Shown piece after piece: positions 25,201 to 35,841 of a stretch of 64,000 bases of DNA. The number at the start of each line of letters is the position of its first letter. The first letter of the stretch is position 1. The notes below the pieces were generated by a model. That model saw only the letters and a list, made by a program, of their open reading frames with translations, ran no database searches and had not been told where the DNA came from. Origin of the DNA: Ischnura elegans (taxonomy: Eukaryota; Arthropoda; Insecta; Odonata; Coenagrionidae); NCBI RefSeq assembly GCF_921293095.1, contig NC_060258.1, positions 1,178,001 through 1,242,000 of the forward strand, read 5' to 3'. A program made the translations under genes and the position numbers.

Positions 25201-28200
25201 ATAATGATATACGAATTGGTTTATAAAGGAAAAGGAAAATTTGTATAAACAAAGAATTATTGCAATGAAACATATTGTTTTACAAATCAGAAATTGGCCA
25301 GCATAATTTGAATACTTTTTCATTTACTAACTACTATGCATTACATTAAATCATTTTAAATACACATTTAAATAGGAAATATAAAAAAATAATTTTCCCC
25401 GCTTGGTAAATAATTTTCTGCATAACAAATTCCTGTGACGCTTCTGGAAACAGTCAAGACACAATCGAGGCTCAGGGTGGGGCTATATTATGATGTATCT
25501 TGGTGGTCATTCTTCTTGTAGCACTACCTACATCTCTTCTGTTTTCGTATTTTCTGTCTTTCCTGTTTTTCAGATAATCGGGGAAATGATAAGTCCTTCG
25601 TTTCGGATGAGGCAGGCTAGGATGACTACCTCCTGAAAGGGGACGAAGGTACAGATACTGTCATAAGAGATTCTATAATTTGAATAATGAAGTTGATGAG
25701 GGTGATTTTCCAAAAATTTTCATTGAATAAAAAATAACGGTTCAGCAACAGTAATTTGGTTATTATTGCAAGCATACCAGCAAATAATCATAGTGACAAA
25801 AAAACTTTTTGCCATGATGAAATCAAAGGAAATGAAATTCACTTGGAATCTTTAAAGGTTCAAGAAAGGAAGCATTTATTATTTATCATAAGGAATGAAT
25901 AACACACACCAGGAGTATGCCAGATATTAGGCAACCAGCCAAGCAATTAACCACCATAGCGTTAATTGACAATAAAAATTAAAATAACAACAAGGGAAAA
26001 ATATTTCCATTCCTTCCTGTAAAATCAATTAAATATTCACATGCAAATCATTGCGTAAAAAGGCATAAAGAAAGATTAAATACCTCGTAATAAAGTACCT
26101 TACCTATCTTCATCAACTGCAAAAGAACCTTTTTTTTATTTCCCTTTGAATAATTGTTAAAGTTTTTTTTTAATGTATAAGAACAATCGTGGGAATATTT
26201 TACTGTTTTCTGCATTATAAAATGAAAGTAATAATGAAATAGGTTGTAAAAACCCACCCCCGATGACGTCCTTGCAGAGCAAAACTGGGTAAAATAGAAA
26301 AAATCTAAAAAACAATTTTTCGAAGCTTTCAGCACGGCAAATAGGTAAAGAGTGGAGAATGACCCTCACCCATACCTTAACACCATTGGCTGGTGCTCAG
26401 GGCGGAAAATAAAGCAAAAGGGAATCATGACATAACCTTACGTCATCAGCCACTTGGTAGTGGCTGCCATGATGTAGATGTTGCGTCATGAGCACCGAAT
26501 GTGTAAACAAGGAAAGAGTGTTCACTTACCAAGTCATCAGTTGCCAAAGGGTCCATTGCATCACTTTCAATTCCATCTGGAGTTGTTTCATGCAGCATTT
26601 GATTATTCTCCTCTCTTTGAGATTCATTATTCTCCACTTTTACATGACACTGGAAAAGAATGCAGCACAACACTCAATAAATTCCTAATATTAATTACAT
26701 ATTTTAAATAATATTTAATATAGTACAAATACGTCTGTCCTCAACAGACTCATAACATCAAAACCTTTATCCATAAGAACCAAACTTTAAATGTATGAAA
26801 CCACAATTACACTGACCCTTCTGTATAGAGCTGAATCAAGGCTCATCGAAAAAAGAACAGAAAAAAAGTTTATTATGTACCTTTTAAAATGAAGTTTTTA
26901 GAACAGCTTTTTTCGACCCAGAAGAGAAAATTAAAACTGAAAAATAAAAAACAACAGGGAACTCAGGGATCAATTCAACTTGCCAAATATAGTTGCTGAA
27001 ACTTAAAGAGCTGCAGATTGTGATGGGCAGGGCAATTCCAAGACAGATAGAGGCCCTAGCAAAAAAGACTGGGAAGAAACCCCTGATGGAAGACAACCTC
27101 CAGGAAGACCAAAAAAAGGATGGAAGGATGAGGTGCTGATTGATACGGGGAGAATGGGAGTCCGCAAGGAGGAGGCAGAAGATAGAAAGAATTGGAGGCA
27201 GACAGTTGGTGAGGCTAAACACCATTTTGGGTATAAATGGCCATGGGAGAAAGTAGGTATTAGTACACCCAGTAATTGTCTCCAAACCAGGGGTTAAATG
27301 TTCGAATGCCACCTTCTGTCTGTAAAGAAATGCAAGAGAGCCAAGTTTGAGGGCCTTTATCATGTAAATGAGGCAATAAATTTCAACGCAACAAATAGAA
27401 TATTAAAGACAACCAATTTCTTCATTGGATTATTCATTTAAAAAAATTTCCACCCCATAGTATTTCCTGTACTTATATTTTTCCAAATATGTACCCATTA
27501 TTAGCGTGTAAAATCAAGTTGCTAAAATTTGAGCTTCATATATCCCCGTACTTTTCATTCCAATAACTAGGAATTTTTACGTAAAAAAGCCAGATCTATT
27601 CTCAACATTTTTTAGATTATAAATTTTTTCTATCACATAAATTGATGGATGTTTCAAACAACAAAAATCTCTGCTAACTTCCCAACCATTTGACCAACTG
27701 AAAATTTATTGGTACTGTTGTTTGCCGTGGAATGTAAATAATGCAAGAATTTAGATCATACACATTAAATGGCAGCAGCATATTTAATACCGTTTGATAT
27801 TTATGCTTTTTTTCTGCTCCAGTTGTCAGTTTTGCTCTGCCTTGTGAGGAAGGCCAAACCAAAACAACAGAAAAGTGAAAGACTCTCAAAGTTGTGCACA
27901 GTTGCCATATCGTGCAGTTCGATGCATTGTACCCTGGTAGTATATGAATCGCCCACTTGTTGCCTAGGCCGAGTTGTTGGCAACCACGAACCTCATGTCT
28001 CTTCCCTCTCCCACGGCAGAGCTGCCAGTATACGTGTAGAAACATTTAGATAAATATTTAGCAACACTGACTCAGCAATATTCAATGTAAATGTTATCAA
28101 CAGTAGTATTAAAATCATCGTACAGCATACAGCAGTACCAATCAATTTTCATTTGATCCATTGGCTTTGAATTGAGCAAGGCTTTGCATTGTTTACAAGA

Positions 28201-31200
28201 AATCTATCAATTTCTGTAGTGCAAACATTTTTTTACAGCAAATGGTCAACCAAATATCTGGCTTTCTTGTATAAAATTCAAAGTTACTGGAATGAAAACT
28301 GTGGGAATACCAAGTTCTCACAGTTGGCAACTTGATTTTACACACAAAAAACAGGTACTATTTTTAGAAAAAAATAAGTACAGGAAAAACCATGGCCAGG
28401 ATAGAATTTTTGAAGTAAATTATCCAACATAAAAATAAATTCTCTGTTGCATGTTCTTGGGTCATTTAAATTGATTACCTCGTTTAGATGATATAGCCCA
28501 TCAAACACTGGTATCTTGGTTTTTTTTCAAACAGCAGGTGGGTTCCTGTGTGTGGATGTATATTTGAGGGCACCGACTGCATCGTCATCATTTCGTGCTG
28601 CTAAAACTAGTTTTTAAATAAGGATGAAGTTATTTTTGTCACAATTATCTCAAAATAAAGGTTTTCTGGCTGACATAATCCATCATGATGGGAGCTAGCC
28701 AGTTCATATTGCATTTTGTTACTGGGGTAGACTATGAGCTGATAAAACAATACTGCATGTCTTGAAAACTCTGCAGGCATGTCAGATTCCATTTTTTGAT
28801 GTGGGGGTACATATGTATGATGAAGCTGTTTACTTCTTGGTTCCATTTCATGCATGCATGCTATCAGTAATCTTTTGTGGCCTTCAGTAAGAGAGGATTC
28901 TCATAAGCACTTTCAAATGCTGGATCCATCATTGGCATTTGGTTGCTACTAAAAAGTCTGTATAGTATTACAATCTGGTATATTTGCAACCCCTGCAAAG
29001 ATGCTATTGTCACCCAACGGTGAATAGACACTCCTATAAAAGGTGTTCTCTTTAGGTCTACGGTCGGCAATTCTATTTTCCATGTACCCTCCAATCTTAA
29101 ACCTTAACTTATCTCTGGTTACAATCTCTAGAGTCCTCTGTCCTTAGTTATAAAAATTCCCCTTCCATCATCATTTTCAAATTTCCAGTAAGCCCTAGTA
29201 TCCATTTTATTTATTATTTATCATGTATTTACAAATAACCTAGAAAATATGTCTTAATTTTTCTCCATTACCCAATTTTTACTGTACTACAATCATACTC
29301 TTATTTTTATTGTTACAGCAGAAATGGATGGATGCATTTGTTTTTGAAAAACCCAGAGCATTAAGAAACTTCATGCCTTCATTCAGGTTTGCCAAGCATT
29401 TAATGGTCTGCCAATAGGGGACCTAACCAATCCTGTTTTGATACACCATTTGCCATGTAATTCCCATATTTTAAATGTTTAATATGCTTCTTCAAGCCTT
29501 AAAATAATGATATAGGCAATGAATGGAAACATTTGTATTAAAATGATTATATAACTATACGTAACTACTAAATAGAGTTTTATACTCGTACTTTATGTAT
29601 AACGGGAGTTGTTCAATTTCCCTTCTGGAGCTTGTTGGAGAATAAATATTCTTAACTCTCTTGATGCATATGATTGGCACATGTTTCAACATGAGTGGTT
29701 GCCAGCTTCCCCTGCTCTACTATTATCTTATAACGGTCCTCCTCTCTGAGATTGAGATATGGATGATAGATAAGAGTATTTTCAGTACTATTAGCAAAGA
29801 GACAACATAAAAGGTCCCAATTCCATTGCATACAAGCTTGACTGATGTTGTCATTTGAGGAGCATTGTAAACGGTTCACAGAAAATTCTGCAGCATGGAA
29901 AGGAGAGCAGAGAGTTCCATTCACTCATGATATTTGTAACAGAATAAACTCCAAATTACCTGTGCACAAATTTTGAGTTGTTGATGGACAGAATTTCAAC
30001 AAATCTAACATGAAATCGTTTTCTATAGTGAAGCTTAATGCTACTTGAACACTTAATTACCCTAATGCTATTTTTTCCTTCCAATCAGAAAATCAGGACA
30101 TGTTCACAAAAAAAATTGTGTCATCGAGTTTTAGTTCCTATTACAAATGAAATACACATAAATTGGGATGAGAAAAAATTCCCTTGGACTGTTGCAAATT
30201 AAACCATTGCTGGCTGACAGTGCAGATCACAATGCAGATTCCTAGAAAAATATTACCAAAGCTCATGGTACTAGGTGTTAGGCCCCCACGGTTTATCAAG
30301 GATGGCAGCACGCAGGAGAATAGACTTCAATGAACCCACAACTGGTTGAGAGTCTAATCAAATATTTTTCTTCTTAAAACAAAATCAGGGTCTCCCACCA
30401 AAATATTCTTTCCATCTAACATTTGTGACTACAACAGTCACCCCCACTGAATACTGCCGATATTGCCCCAAAAAGTACCATGGTAAGTTACAGATGTGTT
30501 TCAGACAGTATAATTTAAATTCTGTACACCATAGGATTAATTTAGTGTGGCTATTTCACAGCCATCCAGATCAATTAACCTTTATCATCCTTGCAGTCCA
30601 ATAATACCACATAATGTTTACATATAAGCCCTCCAGTCCCTTTCAGGACCAATGAGACACACTTCATTTAAAATCGGCTCATAATAAGTTTCATTGCACG
30701 AGAGTTAACTGGGGAGCCCCTTATATTTTAAACCAAGACCATTTAACATTGGCGGTATTGTGAACCTAAGATTGAATTGTGAGTAAATGGATAAGCATTT
30801 TACCTTCTATCATACAACTTAAGGTCGGAATGATAAAGAATACTCCCCAAAGAAATGCATATATACTTACGCTAGGAAAGCCTATTTTCATCATATAACG
30901 ATACATTAATATAACAAAAGCTAAAATAATGAATCTTCCGACACAGGTTTTACCGTATATGAGAATAAAACTTACCAAGATATTGGTTGTGGGCAGTTGG
31001 ATGTCTGGCACAGGGATGAATATTTCATTTGGTTGGACTGTGCATACTACCTCTGAAGTGCTTACAATCGCATCATGAACGCAGTCATTAGTTTCAGTAG
31101 AAGACCTCAAATTGTCTTGAACTGCCCCCTCTCCTCCAATACTCTGCAAAGAGAGTAACACTGATACAAAAACTCACCTAATTCAAAATCAACAAATAAG

Positions 31201-34200
31201 GAATGCTGATAATCACGATGAAGCAGGATTTTTGCAATTTTATCAATGCAATTAAATGAAAATTGAAACGTGTCTGCAAATCAATCAGCCATAAACTACA
31301 TGGCTGTTAGAATCAACATTGGGCAAGAAGATTCTTGGTGAAACTCAGGTCTTTCTATTATAGCTTTATTATAACATCACATGGGCCATTGGAAGGCCTT
31401 CAAATCGTGTCATTCACAGCAAACTCATGTTACCCCTGAAATATCAAGGTCATGCAAAGTATCTTAACTCCCTTCCTTTAAAGTTGCAAGCTAGTACATA
31501 AAACAGAAATGTAGGGTGACAATTTTCACAGGTAAATTACATTTATGTGTACATTCATTCAAGTGTAATTTCATGGGTTCATTTATTTGGACAATAAGTA
31601 GTAAGGTGACGTGGTGTAAGTGCGACCTCACTCAAGAAGATCGTATTTCCGTTCTCGAAGAATGTTGCGGTCATACAACATATTTCACATATTTTAAGCG
31701 AACCAGAGCCAACTATTTCGAAATATTTATCCCTCGAATTCTTGTTCAACACTCTTAGAAAATATACCCTTCAGTTCATCTCGTAGTTGTTGTTGGTTGT
31801 GAGGACAGGTAACACCACAGTTCCTTCAGCATCTACGTATCAGAGGTGCTAGGTAACACCTATATCTTGTTTTCTCTTCTTCATGGATTAGTTTTCTTGC
31901 TTTCTTTAAATTTTAGAACTCGGATCATTACATTTAGTTTAGATGGTGGGGTCGCACATTTCCCACCATATCCAATCATTCTTTCCTTACGGGGCTACAT
32001 GATTGTAGTCTGGCTCAAATTTTTAGTTTCTGTCTGGCAATTCTTGAGTTAAACTTTTTTTGTATAAATATTACAAATCATTGTGGACTATAGAACTAGG
32101 TTGTTTAATGAGAGTTCTCACGTCAACTTTTATTTTTATGGTTGTTCTGATAAAGAGGCTTTCTTTAGTTAGTTTTCATAAAATAATTACCTCGCATTTT
32201 GCTCTCACCATAACAATTGTATCTTTTTAAGCATCATAACCTAAGTTGATTGAGGTGAAATTGTTTATGCAAAGTTAAACTTGAGACCTTTCCTGTAGCC
32301 CTACCAAAATCAAGCTTAAATTTTTAGTAGACATATTTGTGTATTTCCTTCACTGTGTTTAAGACCTGGTCACAAATATACAATTATTTCGTGCATATTA
32401 TGGGTGTTGCTGTCATAATATGAGCAATAATTAATATTGCATGGTGAAATGGTACACAATTATGTGAGAAAAACACAAAACGGCTGCCAAATAGCAACGA
32501 TGACCTAAAGAAGGCACTGAACGAATTTATAATTGGAAGAATGGGGAGAAAATGTGCTGGTATGAATAAATATGGATTATAGTTGTCTAAAAAAGTGGAT
32601 TTTGAAATGGTTGCTGATCATGCTCATAGAAATAGCATAAAATACCTTTCAAAGACGACAAACATCCCGATGATTGCTTTTTTGGTCTAATTTCATAGCA
32701 CAAATTTTCAATTAAAAAACCTCAAAGGATAGAGTATGCAAGGGCAAAAAAATTTCTGACCTTTTGCGATAAATGCTCAATTTGATTTGTTGCAAAAGAC
32801 AATCCATGAGTTGCACGATGATAATAAACCAGAATGTATGTATAGAATCTGGACGAAACTTCATTTTCTATGTACCCAGGGAAGACAAGAGTCGTTTTCA
32901 AGAGTGCATTTCCCTCGACTCATACAATTAGTTTATTAGGTCGTTTGAGCATCATTGTTAATGGCGGAAAGGGCAAATGAGATCAAAGCCCCTACTTTGA
33001 TAGTAATCGAAGGGAAATACGCTTGAGATAGTTGGTGCACTCCCAAAAATACAGGATTGTAGTGGAGATTGGATTCTAGCTATATTCAGTGGTAAAATGT
33101 CAGATGCTCACTATATCAACAAACTTCTGGAGATCAATGAATAAGGTTATCCTGTGGTTTGCTTTCCGAGGACATGTTGAGGGACTGAAAAATGTTTCAC
33201 CTATCCACAGAATGAGGGTTCAAGCCAAATAACTAGGGAAGAAATAAACATATTACCTAAGCCTTCCGTTGGCTGTTAAGGATAAGTTAACCATTTGCCC
33301 ATCTTTCTTGGGTTAAAACCCAACTTAAAATGAACAAATCAATATTCAATGCTGAATAGTTTGAAGAAATAGTTTGAGTTGTTCCTTTCAATCTAATTTA
33401 TATACAAATATCTTATCATAAAAAAACTTGACGCTATTTTTATCATTAATTATTCAGCTTCTACACACATTAGCTATTTGTAATACGTGTAAATTAATGT
33501 ATGCAATTCGAACCATGATTAGTAGATCCAATTTCACCAAAATTCCTTTGTGTAATATCTAATTAACCAGAAGATGCAATAAAAGCCATTTCAAATACCT
33601 TGGAGAAGGTATTGGAAGTCATTGGGTTTATAGTAAATAGAAATGATATTAAACTGCAATTCTAAAGTTGTTTATATAAACAAAGACCTAAAAGATTATT
33701 ACTTTTGATAGAAGCTTTGAAGGCTACTCGTTAACTTAACATAAGATCTTAATATCAATTAATAACCAACATTAGAGTAATTCGTGCTATTGAAATCAAT
33801 GCTGATATGAACATAGTTGATTTATTTTGGTTCTGATTTATTCAAATTGTAGATATATTGTTTATATTAAATGCACTATAAGTTATTCCTAGATAAAAAT
33901 CTAATGTAATTATGGTAGTTATGATTATGATAATAATCAATAAAGCTCTTTCAAGTACTAGACAAAAACTCCAATATCTTGGATAAGGTATTGGATGTGG
34001 TGAGTTTTTCATGAACGGTTAAACGTAAGTTGGTACCATAAAGAGTAATGTAAAGCTGAATATCTGGGCAAATCGCACTTAGCCCATGCGCCATGCAATG
34101 TGGAAATATATTGCACATCAGCCATGGGACTCACTTGCCCCACGCACGGGGAAAGTGCGATCCCTTGACAAGGCTTTAAGAAAAAAATTACAAAATAACC

Positions 34201-35841
34201 ACTTTACAGAGAGAGGAATGTAAATCCTAAACTCTTATTCGGTTATTAATACATGTATTTTACAATGAATCTCAGGATTTTAACAAGCCTAGAAAAAATT
34301 CCTAAGCTAGTTAAAGTTGATATATGCTATCTAAGGGTAGCACTTACCACACCTTTGTTATGTAAACAAAATATTATTTACCATTAAATAATTTGAATAA
34401 AGGTTTTTGTAATCAAGCAGATAAAAATTTTTATGAACCACTGACATAGATAATTTTAGCAAATAATATTGTTATCAAATCACTCAAATATGATACATAT
34501 ATAAAAAATGCATATAAATATATTATTTTAACATAACAACGGACAAGTACACTAAATAGCCATGGTGTGTAAAATCATTTTTCTTAATACGCCTTAGATA
34601 TTTTAATCTTTTTGTTGAAATATTTTCTTGGATACTTTTTGAGTTGCTAATTTACCTTTTAGTACTTGTAAACGTATGCATTTCTCCCATCTCTTAATGT
34701 TTAATATAACTTAAAACTGGCAAATGAACTTTAAAAACGTCCGCAAATACGATTCTATTAATGACCTAAACTTCAAGAGTTCAAATTTAAATCCAAACAG
34801 GAGGTTTAAAGTAAGAGAAAGATATCGAAAACACATCCCAACAGTTATTCGCATTCATTGATATCCTTAATTCGTAGGTCATAGTAGTTGAATTCCAATT
34901 ACCCACTTTTTTGGCTTGGATTGAATTTTAAACACATAGCTGTAAGAAAAGACAAAACGTCTGCGGTCCTCACCACTGAATAAATAAAATCGGAAACACT
35001 ACGTGGGAAATTGGACTAATTTCACTATTCCGTCGATCATTGGCGAGGTCCTTTCATATCATTTAATATTGCTAATGAATTAATTTAATGCTCCATTAAC
35101 TTTTGTATCCTAATCTAAGTGATTTTTAATAAATTTTGTATATACTAATTTGATGCAGACATATATCTTAATACCTTGCCCGTCTTGGATTCATCAAATA
35201 CACGATTAAGTTACTTTTTCACGCTATTGTCTTAACCTGTTGAACCCACAAACACAAATATCTTACAAAAGTTTTAAATCTCGTCGATATGAACGTGAAA
35301 CTATTAAGGCTTGGCTACACGGTAATATAATATGAACAAGTTAATATCTATTTGCGTGAATGATTTCACATTATTTGCAAGTTACACTAGAATTCCAATG
35401 AAAAAAAAGATGCACTCACCCTTGAGTAATTTATACACGAAAAATTTCTCAGTTCTCCGTCCGATTTATGACAAACATTTCTGAAATCATTGAATTCGAT
35501 GAGCTTTTCCAAGCACAGTGCACATAAAGTGGCAGGCAGGCCATCTCCCACAGCAACCTAAGAAATCAATGAAAACGTATGCAAGACACCTCAGACATAT
35601 CGTGGAAAATAAGTTCATAGAACGGAATAAAAACAGAACTCAGGAAATCCATAAAATGTAAACCGTCACTTACTTTTAAGTCGACTAAATCATATAAGGC
35701 ATCCTCTACAGTTATCTGGCTTGCCACAACTGAAGTGAATATGTTGTAATAATAATCATTTTTCTTCATGCAAAGTCTGCACGGGGTACTCTCCGAATAC
35801 TTTCCTGAAGACTCCGAGAAATCACCAATGGTAATACTCAT
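22147..35841 (-). CDS. ZAD-domain gene lacking a visible zinc-finger exon (six exons)
   Basis: Six exons (35841-35674, 35557-35420, 31143-30976, 26649-26530, 24320-24201, 22269-22147) join in phase 0 into about 279 codons and match the plus-strand gene at 41538-62876 exon for exon. The product starts with a ZAD (zinc-finger-associated domain), the cysteine-ligated dimerisation module at the N-terminus of many insect C2H2 transcription factors, with CRLC at residues 21-24 and CALC at 68-71. An acidic linker follows. No C2H2 exon occurs on this strand down to base 1. After the last exon (CAG|GTGTGA), read-through would stop at once (V, stop). The locus is either a finger-less ZAD protein, which could dimerise with fingered paralogues without binding DNA, or a 3'-truncated relic. 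No disabling change is seen in the six exons. Confidence 0.7.
22270..24200 (-). other. Intron of the minus ZAD gene
   Basis: No element is identified with confidence. At about 23930-24000 a GC-richer piece contains CTGAAGAAGACCTTCGGACG, which looks like part of a dispersed retroelement tail, but I cannot classify it. Confidence 0.35.
24201..24320 (-). CDS. ZAD gene (minus), 40-codon acidic module, copy 2
   Basis: The exon lies between CATTCTCTTCTAG and GTGAGT. It reads FHVKEENMDPLREENG and ends HPLAIDEL. Its flanking intron sequence (TGTGCTAAACAAGGAAAGAG) is also duplicated next to copy 1, so exon and flanks were copied together. Confidence 0.75.
24321..26529 (-). other. Intron of the minus ZAD gene
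   Basis: AT-rich. At 24655-24715 a second copy of the sequence that follows exon copy 2 (GGAATTGCATCATAAA...AACTGTGCT) occurs without an exon beside it, suggesting one more duplicated unit whose exon was lost. Nothing else is recognised. Confidence 0.4.
26530..26649 (-). CDS. ZAD gene (minus), 40-codon acidic module, copy 1
   Basis: The exon lies between CATTCTTTTCCAG and GTAAGT. It reads CHVKVENNESQREENN and ends DPLATDDL. It is a paralogue of the exon at 24201-24320 and of two exons in the plus gene (47238 and 48940). The HVKxEN start and PLAxDxL end are the constant parts. Confidence 0.75.
27020..27297 (+). mobile_element. LINE fragment (C-terminus of a reverse-transcriptase ORF)
   Basis: From 27073 to the TAA at 27295 one frame reads GRQPPGRPKKGWKDEVL, then GVRKEEAEDRKNWRQTVGEA. 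The GRPxxxWxDxV...GxxxEEAxDRxxWR pattern is the recurrent C-terminal tail of many arthropod non-LTR retrotransposon polyproteins. Related sequence upstream (RAIPRQIEALAKK) lies in another frame. It is a 5'-truncated, dead copy in an intron of the minus ZAD gene. The clade cannot be fixed from this tail. Confidence 0.6.
27421..28432. repeat. About 1-kb foldback with 310-bp imperfect arms
   Basis: The left arm (27421-27730) aligns with the reverse complement of the right arm (28121-28432). Paired landmarks are TATTTCCTGTACTTAT (27461) with GTACAGGAAAAA (28377), GTAAAATCAAGTTGC with GCAACTTGATTTTAC, GAAAGCCAGAT-type blocks, and ATTGGTACTGTTGTTTGC with CAGCAGTACCAAT. Identity is roughly 65-70% by eye. 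The spacer of about 390 bp has open frames without motifs. It is either an old foldback transposon or two inverted insertions of one repeat. Confidence 0.65.
28433..30975 (-). other. Intron of the minus ZAD gene
   Basis: Minus-strand open frames at 28607-28855, 28864-29094 and 29652-29924 follow one another and could be one decayed transposase, but I recognise no motif. The rest is AT-rich with nothing seen. Confidence 0.3.
30976..31143 (-). CDS. ZAD gene (minus), linker exon 3
   Basis: A 56-codon exon between CTCTCTTTGCAG and GTAAGT. It includes SIGGEGAVQDNLRSSTETND and the conserved core EIFIPVPDIQLP. It matches the 56-codon exon at 46345-46512 (EIYIPVPDCLLP). It is an acidic linker with no known fold. 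Confidence 0.75.
31144..32479 (-). other. Intron of the minus ZAD gene, first part
   Basis: No element or exon is recognised. Plus-strand open frames at 31516 and 31846 have no supporting context. Confidence 0.35.
32480..33240 (+). mobile_element. Possible decayed pogo/jerky-like transposase
   Basis: Plus-strand pieces read NSNDDLKKALNEFIIGRMG, which resembles a psq-type HTH (EDLxxAxxxxxxGxMS). About 230 nt later comes KPQRIEYARAKKFLTF, similar to the linker before the DDE domain of jerky-like transposases. Stops interrupt all frames and no terminal repeats were found. The assignment is weak. Confidence 0.25.
33241..35305 (-). other. Intron of the minus ZAD gene, second part
   Basis: Very AT-rich. 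It contains the imperfect palindrome at 34066-34163, and short repeated phrases near 33600 and 33980 (CTTGGANAAGGTATTGGA) that suggest an old local duplication of about 380 bp. No exon matching the plus-gene exon at 42288 was found. Confidence 0.4.
34066..34163. repeat. 98-bp imperfect palindrome, GC-rich
   Basis: The left end GGGCAAATCGCACTTAGCCC and the reverse complement of the right end GGGATCGCACTTTCCCCGTG share ATCGCACTT-CCC-TGCG. Inside, ATGCAAT and ATTGCA, and GCCATG and CATGGC, extend the symmetry. It is much richer in GC than its surroundings, so it is probably a tiny MITE or MITE relic. Confidence 0.45.
35306..35366. repeat. Partial copy related to the MITE at 2.87 kb
   Basis: AAGGC-TGGCTACACGG, then ACAAGTTAATATCT and CGTGAATGATTT, follow the same order as in 2867-2935 (AAGGCCTGTTTACACG, ACAAGTTAATGTCT, CGTGAATGATTT). 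The right end is not visible before the ZAD exon at 35420. Confidence 0.4.
35420..35557 (-). CDS. ZAD gene (minus), exon 2: second half of ZAD
   Basis: A 46-codon exon preceded by TTTCATTGATTTCTTAG. It reads VAVGDGLPATLCALCLEKL and contains the second zinc-ligand pair CALC plus the conserved LIEFNDFRNVC helix. The donor is AGG|GTGAGT. It is identical in length and phase to the exon at 41833-41970. Confidence 0.8.
35674..35841 (-). CDS. ZAD gene (minus), exon 1: first half of ZAD
   Basis: This 56-codon exon starts MSITIGDFSESSGKYSE and carries the first zinc-ligand pair CRLC and the YYYNIF motif. It ends DLVDLK|GTAAGT. The ATG was chosen because it aligns with the start of the plus-strand gene and gives an exon of the same length. 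Two upstream in-frame Met codons (35883 and 35862) exist. Confidence 0.75.

Noticed and set aside
26884-27363. 159-codon minus-strand ORF
   Set aside because: It is antisense to a LINE tail whose own frame carries the recognisable GRPKKGWKDE motif.
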